From: JACVRW01 sp034664005
GTDB lineage: Bacteria > Actinomycetota > Thermoleophilia > Solirubrobacterales > Thermoleophilaceae
Direction: 5' to 3'
NCBI GenBank assembly: GCA_034664005.1
Contig: JAXDIL010000142.1
Location: 1-8,132 of the forward strand
DNA length: 8,132 nucleotides
Numbering within the stretch: the first letter of the stretch is position 1; each line of letters begins with the position of its first letter. The notes under the pieces were generated by a model. It was not told the DNA's origin. It saw only the letters and a program-made list of their open reading frames with translations, and made no database searches. A program made the position numbers and the translations under genes. This document shows, piece after piece, positions 5,498 to 8,132 of the stretch.

Positions 5498-6922
5498 CTA
5501 GCCTCGCCTCGGCAAGGGCTCGTCAAGCTGAGGGTCAGGTCTTGGCAAAGCGCGCACGGCGGCCAGGGCCACCTCGGCGCGCGCGCCGCCCTCCGGCCGG
5601 TTTGTGAGCGTGACCTCGCCGCCCCAGCGGGCGGCGAGCGCGTCCACGACGGCGAGGCCAAGCCCCGTGCCGCTCGCGCCGCCGCGACTCGCCGAGCCGC
5701 GGTAGAAGCGCTGGAACACGCGCTCGCCCTCGTCGGCGTCGAGGCCCGGGCCATCGTCGAGCACGGCGAGGCGCACGGTCTCTCCGTCGCTCGCCCATGT
5801 GAGCGCGACCGCGCTGCCCGGCGGCGAGTAGTTGAGGGCGTTCTCGGTGAGGTTGTCGAGGATCGCCGCGAGATCCTCGGCGGAGGCGGCAACCACGGTG
5901 GGAGGACCGGGCTCCACGCGCAGCTGATGACCCGAGCGCTCGGCCGGGCCCTCCCAGCGGGCGCGGGCTGCGTCGATCACTCCGGCGACGTCGAGCGGGT
6001 GGGCGGTCGGCCGCTCGCCGCCGCCCGCGAGCGTGAGCAGCTCGGAGAGCAGACGGGCCAGCCGCTCGGTCTCGTGCTCTGCTGCGGTGAGCTCGCGCTC
6101 GACCTCGGGGTCGCGGCTCTTGAGCGCCGCGGCCTCGAGGCGCAGCCGAAGGCCCGTGAGCGGGGTGCGCAGCTGGTGCGACGCGTTCGCCACGAACTCG
6201 CGCTGTCCGCGCAGCGTGCTCGCCATCCGGCCGGTCATGTCGTTGAACGCGGTGGCCACCTCCTGCTGCTCGGTGGAGCCCTCCACGCTGGCGCGTGCGT
6301 CGAGATCGCCGTGCGCGACCCGACCCGCCGTGTCGGCAAGGCCGCGCAGCGGCTTCGCCAAAGAGCCGGCGAGCAGCCAGGCGACGACGAGGCCGAGGAG
6401 CAGCGCCACCAGGCCGACGCCCGCGAGCGCGAGCACGTCGTTGCGCTGCTCGGTCTTGACGGCGTCGACGCTCTGGGTAACCCGCACCGCGCCGGCCGCC
6501 CGGCCGTTCACGGCCACGGGCACAGCGGTGAAGAGGAGGTCCTCGTCGAGGAGGTCGCTGTAGCGCTCGCCCTGTGTGGGCCGGCCATCGAGCGCGCTCC
6601 GGATCTCGGGTCTGGAGCCGTAGCGATCGCCCCGCGAGGCCTCGCCAGACGAGTCGGCCAGCACGCGCCCGCGCTCATCCACCACGAGCACGCGGCCGCC
6701 GAGGCTCCTGGCCGAGCTCTCCACGAGCCGCTTGAGCTGGTCGGGCTCGCCCAACCGGCCGGACGCGCCGGCCGCGAGCAGCTGCGCCTGGGCCCGAGCA
6801 TCGTTCTTGACCTCGGCATCCACGCTCTTCGACAGGTTCAGCGCGAGCGGGACCTCGAGCGCCACGATCACGAGCACGAGCACGTAGACGAACGCGACCA
6901 CCAGCCGCGCGCGGAGGCTCAT
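5498..6922 (-). CDS. Membrane sensor histidine kinase (HAMP, HisKA, HATPase_c)
   Basis: A 474-residue sensor kinase that would autophosphorylate on His and pass phosphate to the response regulator encoded just upstream. A transmembrane segment at about 7-29 is followed by an extracytoplasmic domain of roughly 134 residues, a second transmembrane segment at about 164-186, HAMP at about 187-240, and the HisKA phosphoacceptor H249 in ASHQLRTPL. The ATPase domain has the N box (N357, N361 in NLTENALNYSP), the G1 box DDGPG at 389-393, the F box FQRFYRG and the G2 box GTGLGL at 418-423. All catalytic motifs are intact. The start was chosen for its ATGA overlap with the response regulator stop and the immediate Arg-rich, hydrophobic N terminus; the open frame further upstream lies inside the regulator. 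The sensory domain shows no motif I recognise, so the signal is unknown. Confidence 0.95.
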   Translation of the reverse strand: MSLRARLVVAFVYVLVLVIVALEVPLALNLSKSVDAEVKNDARAQAQLLAAGASGRLGEPDQLKRLVESSARSLGGRVLVVDERGRVLADSSGEASRGDRYGSRPEIRSALDGRPTQGERYSDLLDEDLLFTAVPVAVNGRAAGAVRVTQSVDAVKTEQRNDVLALAGVGLVALLLGLVVAWLLAGSLAKPLRGLADTAGRVAHGDLDARASVEGSTEQQEVATAFNDMTGRMASTLRGQREFVANASHQLRTPLTGLRLRLEAAALKSRDPEVERELTAAEHETERLARLLSELLTLAGGGERPTAHPLDVAGVIDAARARWEGPAERSGHQLRVEPGPPTVVAASAEDLAAILDNLTENALNYSPPGSAVALTWASDGETVRLAVLDDGPGLDADEGERVFQRFYRGSASRGGASGTGLGLAVVDALAARWGGEVTLTNRPEGGARAEVALAAVRALPRPDPQLDEPLPRRG

Positions 6923-7632
6923 AGCTCGTCGGCGGAGGCGAAGCGGAAGCCCACGCCGCGGACGGTGTGGATGAAGCGGGGACTCTGCGAGTCGTCGCCG
7001 AGCTTGCGGCGGAGGCTCGACACGTGGACGTCGAGCGTCTTGGTGGAGCCAAACCAATTGGTGTCCCAGACCTCGTCGATGAGGCGTTCGCGCGAGATCA
7101 CGCTGCCAGCCTCGCGGATCAGCAGCTCGAGCAGCTCGAACTCCTTGCGGGTGAGGTCGAGTGGCTTCCCGTCGACGCTGGCCGCGCGCCGGTCGCGGTC
7201 CACGCGGACGGCGCCGACCTCGATCGGCCCCTCCTTGGCCGGGGGCTCCGCTGCGGCAGCGTCGCCCGTCCTTCGCAGCACGGCCCGGATCCGGGCGGCC
7301 ACCTCGCGGGCGCTGAACGGCTTGACGACGTAGTCGTCGGCGCCGAGCTCGAGGCCGACGATGCGGTCGGTCTCCTCGCCCCGGGCCGTGAGCATGATGA
7401 TCGGGACGTTCGACTTCGCGCGCAGCGCGCGGGCCACGTCGTAGCCGGAGCCGTCGGGGAGCATCACGTCGAGGAGGACGAGGTCCGGCATCTCCTCCTC
7501 GGCCGCTTTCAGGGCGTCCGCCACGGTGGGGGCCACCCGCGTGGCGAACCCCTCGCGGTCAAGTGCCTCCGCGAGGGGCTCGGTGATCGAGGCTTCGTCC
7601 TCGACCATAAGAATGGTGCGCCGGCCCGCCAT
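6919..7632 (-). CDS. OmpR/PhoB-family response regulator
   Basis: A 237-residue DNA-binding regulator activated by phosphorylation from the adjacent kinase. The receiver domain (about 5-120) has the acidic pair E11/D12, the phosphoacceptor D55 in LLDVMLPDGSG, T82, Y101 and K104 in DDYVVKPF: a complete active site. A linker at about 121-138 leads to a winged-helix domain at about 139-232 with LTRKEFELLELL, the recognition region TLDVHVSSLRRKLGDD and the wing TVRGVGFRF. The VWDTNWFGSTKTLDVHV stretch is typical of actinobacterial OmpR-type regulators. The ATG at 7632 has no Shine-Dalgarno but TACCCT sits seven bases before it, suggesting a leaderless start. Its stop overlaps the kinase ATG by four bases (ATGA), so the two are translationally coupled. 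Targets are unknown; the flanking D/G/H-rich genes are the natural candidates. Confidence 0.95.
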   Translation of the reverse strand: MAGRRTILMVEDEASITEPLAEALDREGFATRVAPTVADALKAAEEEMPDLVLLDVMLPDGSGYDVARALRAKSNVPIIMLTARGEETDRIVGLELGADDYVVKPFSAREVAARIRAVLRRTGDAAAAEPPAKEGPIEVGAVRVDRDRRAASVDGKPLDLTRKEFELLELLIREAGSVISRERLIDEVWDTNWFGSTKTLDVHVSSLRRKLGDDSQSPRFIHTVRGVGFRFASADEL

Positions 7633-7639
7633 GGGTTGA

Positions 7640-7645
7640 AGGGTA
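7640..7645 (-). promoter_or_regulatory. Candidate -10 element of the two-component operon (leaderless)
   Basis: TACCCT on the minus strand fits the TANNNT form and is followed by seven bases and the response regulator ATG. No -35 is recognisable at the right distance. The evidence is the spacing and the absence of a Shine-Dalgarno. Confidence 0.3.
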
Positions 7646-7668
7646 GGCGGGCCGACGCTCAGGCTGGG

Positions 7669-8132
7669 CTAGTTGTCGTCGCCGCCACCACCGGGGCCGC
7701 TGTTGCCGCCGCCACCGCCGTGGTCGTCGCCGGACTCCACCTCGTTGTCGCCGCCGCGGTCGTCGCCGGCCTCGACCTCGCCGTGACCGCCGTGGTCGTC
7801 CCCGGCCTCGAGCTCGCCGTGGCCGCCGTGGTCGTCGCCGACCTCGAGCTCGCCGCGGCCGCGGTGGTCGTCGCCGTCGTCGTCACGCCCGGAGTTGACG
7901 CTGCCGGGACCGGAGTTCTGGCTGCCCGGGCCCGAGTTGTCGACGCGGCCGCCGTTGTCGTCCTGGGCGTCATCGTCGCCCTGAGGCGCGGGGGCCGTGC
8001 CGGGCTGACCGGTGCAGCGCGGGTCGTTGGCGTGCTCGGCCTCGTCGCACGGGCCGGAGATGTCCTCCGTCGTCCTGGTCTTGTTGTCGTCCCTGCCCAC
8101 GCGGGCGGGGTTGTCCTCGGTCGTGGTGGTGC
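7669..8132 (-). CDS. Asp/Gly/His-rich repeat protein, 5' end beyond the window
   Basis: The frame is open from the right edge to a TAG at 7669, giving 154 codons. A GTG at 8100 could be a start (143 residues), but the coding character continues upstream (a run of Thr, then EDNPAR), so the gene probably begins outside the window. A short region with two Cys, in ISGPCDEAEHANDPRC, precedes a very acidic low-complexity part: NSGPGS repeats, then four 12-residue units of the form GDDHGGHGELEA, and a Gly/Asp-rich end. I recall similar GPCDEAEHANDP segments in other actinobacterial proteins but cannot verify this. No catalytic motif is visible. The composition suggests an extracytoplasmic, possibly cation-binding protein, but no signal peptide is in view. 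It ends 36 bases before the response regulator and shares DDHGG-type sequence with the protein at the other end of the two-component operon. Confidence 0.68.
   Translation of the reverse strand, partial: TTTTEDNPARVGRDDNKTRTTEDISGPCDEAEHANDPRCTGQPGTAPAPQGDDDAQDDNGGRVDNSGPGSQNSGPGSVNSGRDDDGDDHRGRGELEVGDDHGGHGELEAGDDHGGHGEVEAGDDRGGDNEVESGDDHGGGGGNSGPGGGGDDN
7732..7875 (-). repeat. Four tandem 36-base repeats encoding GDDHGGHGELEA-like units
   Basis: Four in-frame 12-codon units are adjacent; a fifth partial one follows on the low-coordinate side. The units read GDDHRGRGELEV, GDDHGGHGELEA, GDDHGGHGEVEA and GDDRGGDNEVES. The two middle units differ at only three of 36 bases, indicating recent duplication or homogenisation. 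Confidence 0.85.

Noticed and set aside
7669..7980. Tandem repeats as a possible CRISPR array
   Set aside because: The repeats are contiguous, in frame, lack spacers and encode a regular protein unit.

Overview
The window is GC-rich, with strong G/C preference at third codon positions. All eight protein genes I can support lie on the minus strand and are tightly packed, with no gap over 300 bases. A B12-dependent class II ribonucleotide reductase next to nrdR, OmpR-type signalling and start codons that look leaderless all suggest a high-GC actinobacterium. Thermoleophilia (Solirubrobacterales or Gaiellales) is my best guess, from overall protein character only; there is no rRNA or other marker to settle it.

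In transcription order (high to low coordinates): (1) 7669-8132, the 3' part of a gene for an Asp/Gly/His-rich repeat protein, cut by the right edge. (2) 6919-7632, an OmpR-family response regulator, overlapping by 4 bases (3) 5498-6922, a membrane histidine kinase, followed 11 bases later by (4) 5067-5486, a small membrane-anchored protein with a basic stalk and an acidic Asp/Gly/Ser tail. (5) 4105-5031, an NAD-dependent nucleotide-sugar epimerase/dehydratase. (6) 3139-4050, a secreted PstS-like solute-binding protein with its own promoter. (7) 2285-3127, a two-domain cupin 11 bases after it. (8) 1648-2223, nrdR, overlapping by 17 bases (9, partial) 1-1664, nrdJ, cut by the left edge.

Two functional blocks are clear. 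The nrdR-nrdJ pair couples the ATP/dATP-sensing repressor NrdR to the class II reductase that makes deoxyribonucleotides. Upstream of nrdR is a strong NrdR box and a weaker second one, 32 bases apart centre to centre, so the operon is probably repressed by its own first product. The second block is a two-component system lying between two proteins with similar acidic D/G/H-rich segments, one downstream in the same operon and one just upstream. This is the best candidate here for an undescribed module, perhaps an envelope or cation sensor with its effectors, but that function is inference.

A third theme is translation initiation. nrdR, the response regulator and the PstS-like gene have no convincing Shine-Dalgarno sequence, but each has a -10-like hexamer 6-7 bases before the start codon, the spacing expected for leaderless mRNAs. 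nrdJ, inside an operon, has a strong Shine-Dalgarno instead.
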